In this document: piece after piece, positions 9,111-17,933 of the stretch | How the letters are laid out: each line of letters begins with the position of its first letter | Numbering within the stretch: the first letter of the stretch is position 1 | NCBI GenBank assembly: GCA_035541875.1 | Contig: DATKML010000011.1 | Location: 59,881-123,880, forward strand | From: JAJPHI01 sp035541875 | GTDB lineage: Bacteria > Desulfobacterota > Binatia > Binatales > Binataceae | Reading direction: 5' to 3' | DNA length: 64,000 bases | Notes under the pieces: model-generated | What the model saw: only the letters and a program-made list of their open reading frames with translations | What the model was told of the DNA's origin: nothing | Database searches by the model: none | Made by a program: the position numbers and the translations under genes

Positions 9111-9635
9111 ATGACGTCCGCTGACGATCTGAAGAAACTCGTTCGCAATATCCCTGATTTTCCGCAACCCGGAATTCTTTTCCGCGATATCACGCCGCTC
9201 ATCAGCGATGCGCACGGTCTTGCCGAGGTAGTCGATCAGATTGCCGAGCCGTGGATGGGCAAAGTCGATCGTGTACTCGGCATCGAGTCACGCGGCTTTA
9301 TCGTAGGAGCTCCCGTGGCCTATCGGCTGGGGGTCGGTCTTACGATTGCGCGCAAGCCGGGCAAGCTGCCTTTCAACACGGTGGCTGAGAGCTATGAACT
9401 GGAGTACGGCCGAGCCGAGCTGCATATGCATGAAGACAGCTTCGCGCCGGCGACGAGAGTGCTGGTCGTCGACGATCTGCTCGCAACCGGCGGAACCGCG
9501 CTTGCCGCTGTCCGATTGGTGACCCGCTTGGGCGGACAAGTTGCAGGATGCGCCTTCGTGATCGAGCTTAAAGCCTTGGGCGGCCGGCAGCGTCTCGAGC
9601 CGGTACCCTGCGCGGCGCTGCTCGAATACGAGTAG
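9111..9635 (+). CDS. apt: adenine phosphoribosyltransferase
   Basis: A 174-residue purine-salvage enzyme converting adenine and PRPP to AMP. The order of segments is diagnostic: IPDFPQPGILFRDITPL near residues 14-30, GIESRGFIVGAPVAYRLG near 63-80, and the PRPP-binding loop VLVVDDLLATGGTA near 121-134. Length matches bacterial Apt. The upstream leader contains GAAAGGAAA about 20 bases before the ATG. It is the first gene of a same-strand run that continues with a metal transporter. Confidence 0.96.
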   Translation: MTSADDLKKLVRNIPDFPQPGILFRDITPLISDAHGLAEVVDQIAEPWMGKVDRVLGIESRGFIVGAPVAYRLGVGLTIARKPGKLPFNTVAESYELEYGRAELHMHEDSFAPATRVLVVDDLLATGGTALAAVRLVTRLGGQVAGCAFVIELKALGGRQRLEPVPCAALLEYE

Positions 9636-9689
9636 CATCAAGTCCGCGCTGTTCGTACGATCGCAAGAGGTGCGCGGTCAGGCGGAATA

Positions 9690-10598
9690 GTGGAAAACTC
9701 TTACTCTCACGAGCGTCTCATACCCGACCGCAACCGCCTGCCTATCGTCCTGATCATCACCCTGCTCTACTTTGTCGCGGAGCTGCTCGGAGGTTATTGG
9801 GCCAACAGCCTCGCCCTGATGACCGACGCGGTCCATCTGCTGACCGATATCGCGGCACTGGGGCTTAGCCTCATCACGCTATGGATCGCGGCGCGGCCGG
9901 CAACGTCGGGCAAAACGTACGGCTACCTGCGAGCGGAGATACTGGGGGCGTTGTTCAACGGCCTGTTCCTCTGGCTGTTGGTCGCTTTCATCTGGATCGA
10001 GGCGGTCCAGCGGCTCCATGACCCGCCCTCGGTGAATGCCGTCCTGATGATGCTGATCGCCGCGGGCGGCGTGGCTGTTAACGCCTTTTCCGCCTGGCTT
10101 ACGATCGGCGATCAGAATCACGTGGGGATGGCACAGCGAGCGGTCTTTCTCCACGTCGTGTCGGACCTGATGGGCGCGGGCGGCGTTCTGATCGCAGGTG
10201 CAATCGCCTACTTCACCGGATGGCGTCGGGCTGATCCGCTCGTAAGCTTTCTGATAGGCGGATTGATTATTTACGGATCGTGGGATCTTGTTCGCGAAGG
10301 CGTCGATATTCTAATGGAATCCGTGCCGGCGCACCTGAGTCTTGCGGAGCTGCACTCTGACTTGCTCGCCGTCAAAGGGGCGAGAGAGATCCACGACTTA
10401 CATGTTTGGTCACTCGCGACACACGAATTCGCACTGTCGGCCCATGCGGTGGTTGCTCCCGAGGCCGATCACGATCGAGTATTGGACGAGATGTCGCAGA
10501 TGCTCGACCGCAAGTTCAACATTCGCCACGTGACGCTTCAGCTCGAACGCGTTTCCCGGCGCGACATCGAACCCAATCACTCCAAACCCGAGGTGTAA
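9690..10598 (+). CDS. cation diffusion facilitator transporter (zinc-type, CzcD-like)
   Basis: An inner-membrane metal/proton antiporter of 302 residues starting with GTG. Six membrane segments are seen, the first two LPIVLIITLLYFVAELLGG and SLALMTDAVHLLTDIAALG. The transport-site residues are the HxxxD pairs in DAVHLLTD (helix 2) and HVVSD (helix 5), the arrangement found in zinc-exporting CDF proteins. The C-terminal cytoplasmic domain (from about 205) has the HDLHVWSL segment of the metal-sensing ferredoxin-like fold. No metal-responsive regulator is adjacent. Confidence 0.93.
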   Translation: MENSYSHERLIPDRNRLPIVLIITLLYFVAELLGGYWANSLALMTDAVHLLTDIAALGLSLITLWIAARPATSGKTYGYLRAEILGALFNGLFLWLLVAFIWIEAVQRLHDPPSVNAVLMMLIAAGGVAVNAFSAWLTIGDQNHVGMAQRAVFLHVVSDLMGAGGVLIAGAIAYFTGWRRADPLVSFLIGGLIIYGSWDLVREGVDILMESVPAHLSLAELHSDLLAVKGAREIHDLHVWSLATHEFALSAHAVVAPEADHDRVLDEMSQMLDRKFNIRHVTLQLERVSRRDIEPNHSKPEV

Positions 10599-10608
10599 CT
10601 GATTAACG

Positions 10609-11130
10609 ATGGCTCCGAATCAAAAAATCGCGCTAGCCATTTTTGTTGCCGTCTCCGTCATGGGAATCCTGACCCTCGTTGCCGGCTACCTGATGCTCAC
10701 GATGGCGTGGAAGGATTACGAAGATCATGGCCACGTCACAACCGAAACATCGAAGATGAATCTCTTCAACCGTGCCTTTGCGCGCAAGTGTCCGGCGTGC
10801 GGCAACGGCGCGCTGGGACAGAATCTCTTCAAGATGAATCAGCACTGCCCCAGTTGCAACGTGCTGTTCTGGACCAACGATGGCGAGTTCATGGGGCCGG
10901 TAATTATCAACTACGCCGCGGCGATGGGCGCGGCTCTCGGCTCGTGGGCTATCCTGATGTTCTTCGATTTCGGTGTGATGGCTCAGACGATTGTGCCCTG
11001 CCTGGCTGCACTGACCTTCGCGATCGGTATGATGCCGTGGTCGCGCAGCTTCTGGACGCTATTCCTATATTTGAGCGGCGAGATAGAACCGGCTGATGGG
11101 GCCGCTTCGACACCCCAGCCGGGAGCTTAG
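10609..11130 (+). CDS. DUF983 family membrane protein
   Basis: A 173-residue membrane protein of unknown function. It has an N-terminal membrane segment (IALAIFVAVSVMGILTLVAG), then two CxxC pairs in KCPACGNGALG and HCPSCNVLFW which together look like a zinc ribbon, followed by NDGEFMGPVI and two more membrane segments. This layout is that of DUF983, usually found without the first segment. It begins 10 bases after the transporter stop, so both are likely co-transcribed. Confidence 0.8.
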   Translation: MAPNQKIALAIFVAVSVMGILTLVAGYLMLTMAWKDYEDHGHVTTETSKMNLFNRAFARKCPACGNGALGQNLFKMNQHCPSCNVLFWTNDGEFMGPVIINYAAAMGAALGSWAILMFFDFGVMAQTIVPCLAALTFAIGMMPWSRSFWTLFLYLSGEIEPADGAASTPQPGA

Positions 11131-11155
11131 GCAACGACCGAGCAGGCGGAAGCGG

Positions 11156-11791
11156 ATGGATGCGCGAACGACCATCTTCTATGACGTCGATACGCAGCGA
11201 GACTTCATCCTGCCCAACGGCAAGCTGTGCGTCGTCGGGACCGAGCGAATCATTCCAACTCTCGAAGCCGTAACGGGATTAGCTCGAAAGCACCACATCC
11301 GGATTATCGGGTCGGTCGACCGCCATTTTCTGGAAGATCCTGAACTGCAACGCAACGGCGGCGAATTTCCCGATCATTGCATGAACGGCACTGACGGCCA
11401 GCGAAAAATCGATGCGACCGCACCTCTGAATCCGCGTTACGTCGAGAATCGAACTGTGACTTCTGACGAGGTCCAGCAGATTCTTGATCATCCGGGAGAG
11501 GTGATCTTCGAGAAACAACTCTTCGATGTTGGCGCCGGCAATCGTAACAGCGGCGATCTGCTGCCGCGCTTGTGCGAAGGATACTCGGATATCGTTGTGT
11601 ATGGGGTTTACACCGAAGTTTGCGTCCGCGATGCGATCGAGGCGCTGCGCAAACTGAATAAGCACCTCCATGTCGTCGTCGATGCGACCGCCGATATCGG
11701 TGCGGACGGGCCATCGTTTCGAGCCAAATGGCGGGCCCAAGGAATTGATTTGCTCTCGTTCGATGAGTTGAAGAGACGGCTGGAAGGCTAG
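11156..11791 (+). CDS. isochorismatase-superfamily cysteine hydrolase, nicotinamidase-like
   Basis: A 211-residue cysteine hydrolase. The catalytic triad can be read as Asp10 or Asp12 (FYDVDTQRDF), Lys120 (IFEKQLFD) and Cys156 (GVYTEVCVRDA). The FPDHCMNGTDGQ block near residues 71-82 and Asp55/His57 (SVDRHF) resemble the nicotinamidase substrate and metal site, which makes nicotinamide deamidation to nicotinate in NAD salvage the best guess. The frame is open to an earlier ATG at 11096, but that would overlap the DUF983 gene. The ATG at 11156 has GGCGGAAGCGG just before it. Confidence 0.8.
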   Translation: MDARTTIFYDVDTQRDFILPNGKLCVVGTERIIPTLEAVTGLARKHHIRIIGSVDRHFLEDPELQRNGGEFPDHCMNGTDGQRKIDATAPLNPRYVENRTVTSDEVQQILDHPGEVIFEKQLFDVGAGNRNSGDLLPRLCEGYSDIVVYGVYTEVCVRDAIEALRKLNKHLHVVVDATADIGADGPSFRAKWRAQGIDLLSFDELKRRLEG

Positions 11792-11795
11792 CGTG

Positions 11796-12473
11796 TCAGA
11801 ACCATCCGGCCAGCGCGTCGAGCAGATCCTGCGTCGCTCGTGCCGGACTATCAGCGCCAAATACCGAACCAATAACGGCCACACCTGCGGGTAGAACTTG
11901 GGCCCTTAGCTCATCGCGCAAACGCCCTATCCGCTCCGGAGTAATACCGCCGAGCGCGTAAACCGGCATCCCGGCAGCAGTACGGTGCGCGTCAGCGAGC
12001 GCATCGCCTGCGCCCGTCGCGTTGCCGTATCCAGCTTTGGAAATGGACTCGTATACCGGGCCGAACACCACGAAATCAGCTCCGCCGGCCTTGGCGTTTT
12101 CCACTTCGCCTGGAGAGTGAGTCGAGACGCCGATCATCGCTGACGGACCGATCAAGCGGCGAGCGTCAGCGATCGCGAAGGAAGTGCTCGGCAAATGGAC
12201 CCCATCGGCACCTGCGGCCAAGGCAACATCGAGCCGATCATTAACGAGTAGCGGTGCTCTCCATCGCGTGCACAGAGGCCTGAGACTCAGCGCCAACTCA
12301 TATTGCTCGCGCGCGTCGAGATCTTTCTCGCGAAGCTGAACCGCGACCGCGCCAGGCGGAGCGGATTGCGACGCGGCCATGAGGGCCGTCTCGATCACTG
12401 CGGGCAGACCGCCGTGACGAGCTGCCAGTCGGCGATCCGTTATCAGATATAGGCGAAACGCCGGATGCGGCAT
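11796..12473 (-). CDS. thiE: thiamine phosphate synthase
   Basis: A 225-residue TIM-barrel enzyme joining the pyrimidine (HMP-PP) and thiazole phosphate halves of thiamine. LYLITDRRL opens the protein, AVQLREKDLDAREQ holds the pyrophosphate-binding Arg/Lys, LLVNDRLDVALAAGADGVHLP is the family block, and FGPVYESISKAGYG is the phosphate-binding loop. It is the last gene of the minus-strand thiSGE operon; its start lies 18 bases after the thiG stop. The operon is headed by a TPP riboswitch. Confidence 0.95.
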   Translation of the reverse strand: MPHPAFRLYLITDRRLAARHGGLPAVIETALMAASQSAPPGAVAVQLREKDLDAREQYELALSLRPLCTRWRAPLLVNDRLDVALAAGADGVHLPSTSFAIADARRLIGPSAMIGVSTHSPGEVENAKAGGADFVVFGPVYESISKAGYGNATGAGDALADAHRTAAGMPVYALGGITPERIGRLRDELRAQVLPAGVAVIGSVFGADSPARATQDLLDALAGWF

Positions 12474-12491
12474 CGCGACGAGTCCAGGCAG

Positions 12492-13265
12492 CTAGCGGAT
12501 CATGCCGCTCAGCGGACTCGACGCCGTGGCGTAGAGCTTCATCTCGATACGTCCGGCTCGATACGCGAGTCGCCCGGCTTCGACCCCCATCTTCATCGCA
12601 ATGGCCATCATGATCGGATCCTTCGCCGATGCGATTGCCGAGTTGATCAGCAACGCGTCGCACCCAAGTTCCATCGCCTCGGCCGCATCAGAAGCGGTAC
12701 CAACGCCTGCATCGACGATAACCGGCACCTTGGCCTGCTCCAGAATGATCCGCAGATTGAAGGGGTTCCGGATTCCCATCCCGGAGCCAATCGGCGCCGC
12801 CAGCGGCATCACCGCAGCGCATCCGATTTCGGCCAATCGAAGACAGGTCACAGGATCATCGGTGATATACGGCAGAACCTTGAAGCCCTCTTTGACCAGG
12901 ATTTTGGCTGCCTCGAGCGTGCCCGGAACGTCTGGGAACAGCGTCTTCTGGTCGCCAATAACTTCGAGCTTGACCATATCGCCAACGCCGGCTTCCCGCG
13001 CGAGACGGCAGGTCCGCACCGCCTCCTCGACGGTGTAACATCCCGCCGTATTCGGCAGAATCTGGTAGCGCTTCGGGTCGATATAGTCGAGCAGGTTTTC
13101 CTGATTCGGATCGGTGATATTTACGCGTCGGACCGCAACGGTAACGATCTCCGCGCCACTGGCCTCGATCGCTGCCTTGGTCTCCGCGAAGTCCTTGTAC
13201 TTGCCAGTACCGACGATCAGTCGCGACCTAAATTTACGCCCAGCCAGCTCGAACAAATCTTCCAT
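12492..13265 (-). CDS. thiG: thiazole synthase
   Basis: A 257-residue TIM-barrel enzyme that forms thiazole phosphate from deoxyxylulose phosphate, dehydroglycine and the ThiS thiocarboxylate. Clear family segments are SRLIVGTGKYKDF, LPNTAGCYTVEEAVRT, VKLEVIGDQKTLFPD and DAGVGTASDAAEAMELG. The frame extends upstream to 13307, which would overlap thiS. The ATG at 13265 is preferred because CGGAG lies ten bases before it and the protein begins MEDLFELAGRKF as in other ThiG proteins. It stands between thiS and thiE. Confidence 0.95.
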   Translation of the reverse strand: MEDLFELAGRKFRSRLIVGTGKYKDFAETKAAIEASGAEIVTVAVRRVNITDPNQENLLDYIDPKRYQILPNTAGCYTVEEAVRTCRLAREAGVGDMVKLEVIGDQKTLFPDVPGTLEAAKILVKEGFKVLPYITDDPVTCLRLAEIGCAAVMPLAAPIGSGMGIRNPFNLRIILEQAKVPVIVDAGVGTASDAAEAMELGCDALLINSAIASAKDPIMMAIAMKMGVEAGRLAYRAGRIEMKLYATASSPLSGMIR

Positions 13266-13290
13266 TATGATCAGCTCCGCAGCGCCGGGC

Positions 13291-13518
13291 TCAGCCGCCG
13301 CCGACAAAATTCACAATTTCGACCTTATCCCCGGGATGCAGCATCACCTGCTCCCACGTTGCTTTCGGCACGACCGCCTGATTGACCTCAACAGCGATCC
13401 GACCCTTGCGCAACTTTAGTGAAGCGATCAATGTCGTAAGACGCGCATCACCCGCAATCGTGCGAGACTCGCCGTTAAGTTCAATTTGGAAGGTCGTCGC
13501 TCCCGAGGCTTCGGACAT
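13291..13518 (-). CDS. thiS: sulfur carrier protein ThiS
   Basis: A small ubiquitin-like sulfur carrier. The C-terminal tail ends in VGGG, and the terminal Gly is adenylated and thiocarboxylated by ThiF for thiazole formation. The ATG at 13518 gives 75 residues; starts at 13557 (ATG) and 13560 (TTG) are also in frame. I prefer 13518 because the DNA between the two candidates forms a perfect 9-bp stem that looks like a regulatory element rather than coding sequence. QIELNGESRTI and KLRKGRIAVEVNQAVVPK match the ThiS fold. No thiF is in the window. Confidence 0.88.
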   Translation of the reverse strand: MSEASGATTFQIELNGESRTIAGDARLTTLIASLKLRKGRIAVEVNQAVVPKATWEQVMLHPGDKVEIVNFVGGG

Positions 13519-13524
13519 GACAAA

Positions 13525-13555
13525 GGCCGCTTCTTTCATCGGTAAGGAAGCGGCC
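13525..13555 (-). promoter_or_regulatory. Hairpin between TPP riboswitch and thiS (possible expression platform)
   Basis: On the minus strand GGCCGCTTC and GAAGCGGCC form a perfect 9-bp stem with a 13-base loop, followed by TTTGTC and then the ATG of thiS six bases later. It lies 42 bases downstream of the riboswitch aptamer. It could act as a weak terminator (short U tract) or hide the thiS ribosome-binding region. The pairing is seen in the sequence; its regulatory role is inference. Confidence 0.5.
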
Positions 13556-13596
13556 ATCAACGGAACAGTAATCGTTCCAACAAGCAGGCTTGATAG

Positions 13597-13680
13597 GCTT
13601 CCCTACGCCGGCATAACCCGGATCAGGTTCAAGGGGTTCTCTCGCGAGTTCTCAGTGCTTTCGCACACCCCCAGCCAAGA
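13597..13680 (-). promoter_or_regulatory. TPP riboswitch (THI element)
   Basis: Read on the minus strand the element has all conserved THI-box blocks in order: GGGGGTG, then CTGAGA (pyrimidine-sensing loop), then the CCCTTGAACCTGATC block, GGGTTATGCCGGCGTAGGG and GAAG. These make the pyrimidine- and pyrophosphate-binding helices around the junction. It lies directly upstream of thiSGE, as expected for thiamine pyrophosphate feedback control. Confidence 0.95.
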
Positions 13681-13748
13681 TCGTTATATCACCGCACTCG
13701 AAATTTTGTCAAAAATGGATCGAAGCGGCGTGAATTTCGGGGGTTGGC

Positions 13749-14879
13749 GTGGGTTCAACGGAGAACGGACGGCGGGCGGTCGCTGAGATTGATCTGGGAG
13801 CGTTGCGCGCGAACTATCGCGCACTCGGCGCGTACACCAACGGCGCGAAGATCATGGCGGTGGTCAAGGCCGATGCCTATGGGCATGGCGCGGTGGCCGT
13901 GGCCAAGACCCTGCGCCACGAAGGCTGTATGCATTTCGGTATCGCCACGGTGGCTGAAGCTCGTGAACTTCGCGAAGCCGGAATCGATCAGCGGCTCTAT
14001 CTGCTCGGTGGCTTCTTCGCTGAGCAAGCCGATGAGATCGTCAGCCTCGACCTCACGCCCCCGGTCTTCGATCCTGCGCTGCTTGAACCGCTGGAGAAGG
14101 CAGCCCGACGCGCAGGTCGGACCGATTACCCTGTTCATCTGAAACTCGATACCGGGGCGACGCGGCTTGGAATTCTGCCAGGGCAAATCAGCCAGGTAAT
14201 CGAATGTATGCGAGCCTGCCGCTCGCTCCACTTCGAGGGTGCCTTCACCCTTCTCGCTAGCGCCGCTGATCCTTCGAGCCCGGTCACCGATCGCCAACTT
14301 ACAACCTTCAACGAAGTGATCGGACGCATCCGGGACGCGGGCTTCAAGTTGCCGATGAATCACGCGGCCAATTCGGCCGCTATCGTGTTGCGCCCCGATG
14401 CGCATCTGAACCTGATGCGCCCTGGGCTAGCTCTTTACGGACTACCACCCGTTCATGCAGTGCGAGAAAAGATCGATTTGCAGCCGGTGATGACCTTCAA
14501 AACCCGCCTGCTGCAGGCGAAACGGGTCCCCGCTGGCTCCGGGGTCGGCTACAGCCATACCTATATAACGTCGCGCGAGACGGTTATCGGTGTTCTGGCG
14601 GTCGGTTACGCGGACGGCTACAAGCGCGGCCTGCAGAACGGCGCCGAGGTCTCGATTCGCGGGCGGCGCGCCCCGGTGGTCGGAGCAATCTGCATGGACC
14701 TCACGATGGTCGATCTCACCGAGATCCCCGAAGCTCGTATCGGCGATGAGGTCGTCTTGTGGGGCGGCGCGGGGAACGACCTTATCAGCGTGAACGATGT
14801 CGCCCGAATTGCGCAGACTATCTCCTACGAGATGCTCTGCACGGTCGGTCGGCGCGTTGCGCGCGTTTATCGGAATTGA
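13749..14879 (+). CDS. alr: alanine racemase
   Basis: A 376-residue fold-type III PLP enzyme making D-alanine for peptidoglycan. The Schiff-base lysine is Lys40 in AVVKADAYGHG. The second catalytic base, a Tyr from the other subunit, is expected in SGVGYSHTY near 263-271. HLKLDTGATRLGI, LMRPGLALYG and GAICMDLTMVDLT are further family blocks. GTG at 13749 is the start; the protein begins directly at the conserved AVAEIDLGALRANY region. It follows the divergent thi operon and is 13 bases upstream of purH. Confidence 0.96.
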   Translation: MGSTENGRRAVAEIDLGALRANYRALGAYTNGAKIMAVVKADAYGHGAVAVAKTLRHEGCMHFGIATVAEARELREAGIDQRLYLLGGFFAEQADEIVSLDLTPPVFDPALLEPLEKAARRAGRTDYPVHLKLDTGATRLGILPGQISQVIECMRACRSLHFEGAFTLLASAADPSSPVTDRQLTTFNEVIGRIRDAGFKLPMNHAANSAAIVLRPDAHLNLMRPGLALYGLPPVHAVREKIDLQPVMTFKTRLLQAKRVPAGSGVGYSHTYITSRETVIGVLAVGYADGYKRGLQNGAEVSIRGRRAPVVGAICMDLTMVDLTEIPEARIGDEVVLWGGAGNDLISVNDVARIAQTISYEMLCTVGRRVARVYRN

Positions 14880-14892
14880 AAAAATACCGCGG

Positions 14893-16455
14893 ATGCCCTC
14901 CGACAAAATTAAGCTAACCCGCGCCCTTCTTGGCGTTTCTGACAAAAATGGACTCGACGTATTCGCCCGGGCTCTCGCCGAGCACGGCGTCGAACTGCTC
15001 TCTACCGGCGGGACCAAGACGGCGCTCGAAAACGCCGGCGTAAAGGTCAAGGCGGTCGAATCCTTTACCGGCTTTCCCGAGATTCTCGATGGGCGCGTGA
15101 AGACGCTCCATCCGAAGATTCATGGCGGGATTCTCGCGCGACGCGGCGAACCGACCCATCAGCGCCAGATGGCTGAGCACCATCTTGAACCGATCGATCT
15201 CGTTGTCGTGAACTTCTACCCCTTCGAGCAGACTGTCGCGAAGAAGGATGTGAGCCTCGAAGATGCGATCGAGAATATCGATATCGGTGGGCCGGCGATG
15301 GTGCGCGCGGCGGCGAAGAACTACGCCGACGTCGCCGTGGTCGTCGATCCGGCTGATTACGTCGATCTAATTGCCGAACTCAAAGCGAACGACGGCGCGT
15401 TGAGCCAGGCGACCCGATGGCGTTTGATGCGCAAGGCGTTCGCTCGGGTTGCGGCTTACGACGCGGCGATCGCGAACTATCTTGGCGCTGTTGGTGAAGA
15501 GACCGCGCCCCTCGGTCTCAGTTTCAATCTCTCGATGGAGCGGGCGCAGTCGCTCCGTTATGGCGAGAATCCCCATCAGACAGGTGCGCTCTATGGCGAT
15601 TTTCTAAAGGTCGCCGAGCAGCTCCACGGCCGTGAGCTTTCGTTCAACAACGTCTTCGACATCAGTTCAGCAATCAATCTGATGATCGAATTCGGCGACA
15701 CGCGCGAAGCGGTGGTGGCAATCCTGAAGCACAACACGCCTTGCGGCGTCGGTATCGCTTCGTCTCTGAAGGGAGCATGGGACAAGGCTTTCGCGACCGA
15801 TCCTGATTCTCCCTTCGGCGGGATTATTATCGCGAATCGCCCCTGGGACCTCGAGTTTGCCAAAACCGTCGATGAGCTCTTCACTGAGGTTTTGATCGGA
15901 CCCGACTTTCCGCCTGAGGTGATCGAGTTTCTTCGCAAGAAGAAGAATCGCCGCGTGATGCGCTTCCATCCGGAGCGCATCAATCGCAACGAGCTGGACC
16001 TGCGCAAGATAGTCGGCGGCCTGCTCGTCCAGACGCCCGATCTGAGTATCGAGAATGCCCGCGAAGCCAAGGTCGTAACAAAACGAGTGCCAACGAGTGC
16101 CGAACTAGACGCGATGAACTTCGGTATTCGCGTCTGCAAACATATCAAATCAAACGCGATCGCCTTTGTGACTGCCGATCGCACTCTCGGCGTCGGCGGT
16201 GGAGCTACTTCGCGAATCGATCCGGTGTACGCAGCCCGCGAGAAAGCGGCGCGCCTGGGCGTCTCACTTAAAGGATCGGTGCTGGTCTCCGAAGCCCTCT
16301 TCCCCTTCCCCGATGGACCTACGCTGGCCGCCGAAGCCGGCGCGACAGCTATTGCTCAGCCCGGCGGCTCGACTCGCGATGAAGAGGTAATCGCCGCGGC
16401 CGACAAGCTGGGACTTGCGATGGTCTTCACGGGCGTCCGGCATTTCCGTCACTAG
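14893..16455 (+). CDS. purH: bifunctional AICAR formyltransferase / IMP cyclohydrolase
   Basis: A 520-residue enzyme for the last two steps of purine synthesis. The N-terminal IMP cyclohydrolase (MGS-like) domain spans roughly residues 6-145, with ALLGVSDKNGL, STGGTKTAL and DGRVKTLHPKIHGGILARR. The AICAR transformylase domain follows, with SLRYGENPHQTGALY, LKHNTPCGVGIA (the Lys-His pair of the formyl-transfer site) and the C-terminal FTGVRHFRH. The frame is open back to 14797, inside alr; the ATG at 14893 matches normal length and start. Confidence 0.97.
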   Translation: MPSDKIKLTRALLGVSDKNGLDVFARALAEHGVELLSTGGTKTALENAGVKVKAVESFTGFPEILDGRVKTLHPKIHGGILARRGEPTHQRQMAEHHLEPIDLVVVNFYPFEQTVAKKDVSLEDAIENIDIGGPAMVRAAAKNYADVAVVVDPADYVDLIAELKANDGALSQATRWRLMRKAFARVAAYDAAIANYLGAVGEETAPLGLSFNLSMERAQSLRYGENPHQTGALYGDFLKVAEQLHGRELSFNNVFDISSAINLMIEFGDTREAVVAILKHNTPCGVGIASSLKGAWDKAFATDPDSPFGGIIIANRPWDLEFAKTVDELFTEVLIGPDFPPEVIEFLRKKKNRRVMRFHPERINRNELDLRKIVGGLLVQTPDLSIENAREAKVVTKRVPTSAELDAMNFGIRVCKHIKSNAIAFVTADRTLGVGGGATSRIDPVYAAREKAARLGVSLKGSVLVSEALFPFPDGPTLAAEAGATAIAQPGGSTRDEEVIAAADKLGLAMVFTGVRHFRH

Positions 16456-16484
16456 GCGAATAGGTCCTACCTGGAGGACAGACC

Positions 16485-17876
16485 ATGCGTGTAATCCGAT
16501 TAGCCATCGTTGTTGCCGTCAGTCTATTTGCTCTAGGACTAACGCCTTCCGCCAAAGCTCAGTCGTCGAGCTCAGCTGCTGCGACGTCCGCCGGAACGAG
16601 TGACAGTTCCGCCCCCACTCAAGCATCCGATTCGGCTGATGCGTCCACGCCGGCAATCCCGCCCGGAACGATTATCAATTCCTCGAACTGGTCGCAGTAT
16701 AAACAATTCATGTCGGATGGTCTGATCGGTCTGTGGGAGGGCAGATGGTTCTGGAAGATGCCCGCCGAGGCACAGATTAAAGTCGGCCCAACGATGGTCT
16801 ATCCACTGCCGAGTGCCTACGTGGCCGCATCGGAGAAATTTGGTGATCAGACCCAAATCGAAAAAGCCTCCGACGGTCGCTGGCGCTTGAAGAACTATGT
16901 CGCTGGAGTGCCGTTCCCTATTCCGAGCGATCCGAACAAAGGCCAGAAAATACTCACTAACCTGAACTATCGGATTCAGCCCCATCTGATTGCGGGCTAT
17001 GAGGACTCCGGCGCACCTCTTACGGTCTGCAATCTCGACAAGATGAGCAACGTGCTCTGCTGGAAACTGGAATACAACGTTCGCCAACTCGCCTATAACT
17101 GGGAGCCCGGCGTTCCTCAGACCGAGCCCACCGCTCAAGGCGCTTGGCTTGGCATCTGGATCGACGTGCTCGAACCAGAGCAGTATCGCTACGCCACCGA
17201 CCTACTTCTCTACTGGCAAGACAACCTGACTACCGAAGATAATTTTCTATTCGTGCCGGCCCTGCGCCACTCGCTGCGCCTGTCAGACGCGTCGCATTGC
17301 TCACGCGCCTTCACCTTCGCCGATTTCACTCACGATGATACTCGCGGTGGATGGAACGGCGGTATCGCCGACTTCGACGCGACCTTCATCAAGCGGATGA
17401 AACTACTGGGGCTGGTGCAAGCCAACAACGATTACGGGAAGTTCCCGGACAACTATCTGATGCCGCTCGGCTTCGCCAAACCCTCGTGGGGTGATTGGGA
17501 ACTGCGCGATACCTGGGTTATCGATGTTCGTCCCGCTGCCGCGCTCAAAGGTCGCTATTGCTATGGCAAGCGCATCGTCTATGTCGACACAAATACGTAC
17601 GCCCCACTCGCGCAAGACCTGTACAATACCAAGATGGAATTTAACAAGGTCATGCTTGAAAGCCTGACTCCGGCCGATTTTCCGGGATCGGGCAAGCAGA
17701 CCTGGACCGGCGGCGGTATCGGGCAGATCTGGGACGTAATCACCGAGCATGCCGCGTTTGGTTTCACCGCCGATGAAAAGGGGAATAACTGGACTATCGA
17801 TGGTGCAGTGAAGCCCCAGTACAACAATCCCAAGGAGTATCAGGACTCAGGCGCGGTTATGCACATGATGCGCTAA
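16485..17876 (+). CDS. DUF1329 family periplasmic/outer-membrane-associated protein
   Basis: A 463-residue exported protein with signal peptide (MRVIRLAIVVAVSLFALGL, cleavage near AKAQ). A Ser/Ala/Thr-rich spacer of about 40 residues follows, then a long domain with the DUF1329 look: GTIINSSNWSQYKQF near residue 62, PYLMPLG-like segments, and LRDTWVIDVRP, YGKRIVYVDTNTYAPLAQDLY in the C-terminal half. Members resemble the LolA/LolB fold and often accompany RND-type lipid exporters. Here no RND gene is adjacent, so its partner is unknown. It starts 29 bases after purH with a CTGGAGGAC ribosome-binding site. Confidence 0.82.
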   Translation: MRVIRLAIVVAVSLFALGLTPSAKAQSSSSAAATSAGTSDSSAPTQASDSADASTPAIPPGTIINSSNWSQYKQFMSDGLIGLWEGRWFWKMPAEAQIKVGPTMVYPLPSAYVAASEKFGDQTQIEKASDGRWRLKNYVAGVPFPIPSDPNKGQKILTNLNYRIQPHLIAGYEDSGAPLTVCNLDKMSNVLCWKLEYNVRQLAYNWEPGVPQTEPTAQGAWLGIWIDVLEPEQYRYATDLLLYWQDNLTTEDNFLFVPALRHSLRLSDASHCSRAFTFADFTHDDTRGGWNGGIADFDATFIKRMKLLGLVQANNDYGKFPDNYLMPLGFAKPSWGDWELRDTWVIDVRPAAALKGRYCYGKRIVYVDTNTYAPLAQDLYNTKMEFNKVMLESLTPADFPGSGKQTWTGGGIGQIWDVITEHAAFGFTADEKGNNWTIDGAVKPQYNNPKEYQDSGAVMHMMR

Positions 17877-17933
17877 CCTAAGCCGCCCTGATCGAGCTTC
17901 AGATTCTCAATTCTTAGTCAGTGGAGTGACCTA

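Noticed and set aside
12465..13385. A 306-codon plus-strand open frame over thiE-thiG-thiS
   Set aside because: It runs antisense to three well-supported thiamine genes and has no protein-like motifs.
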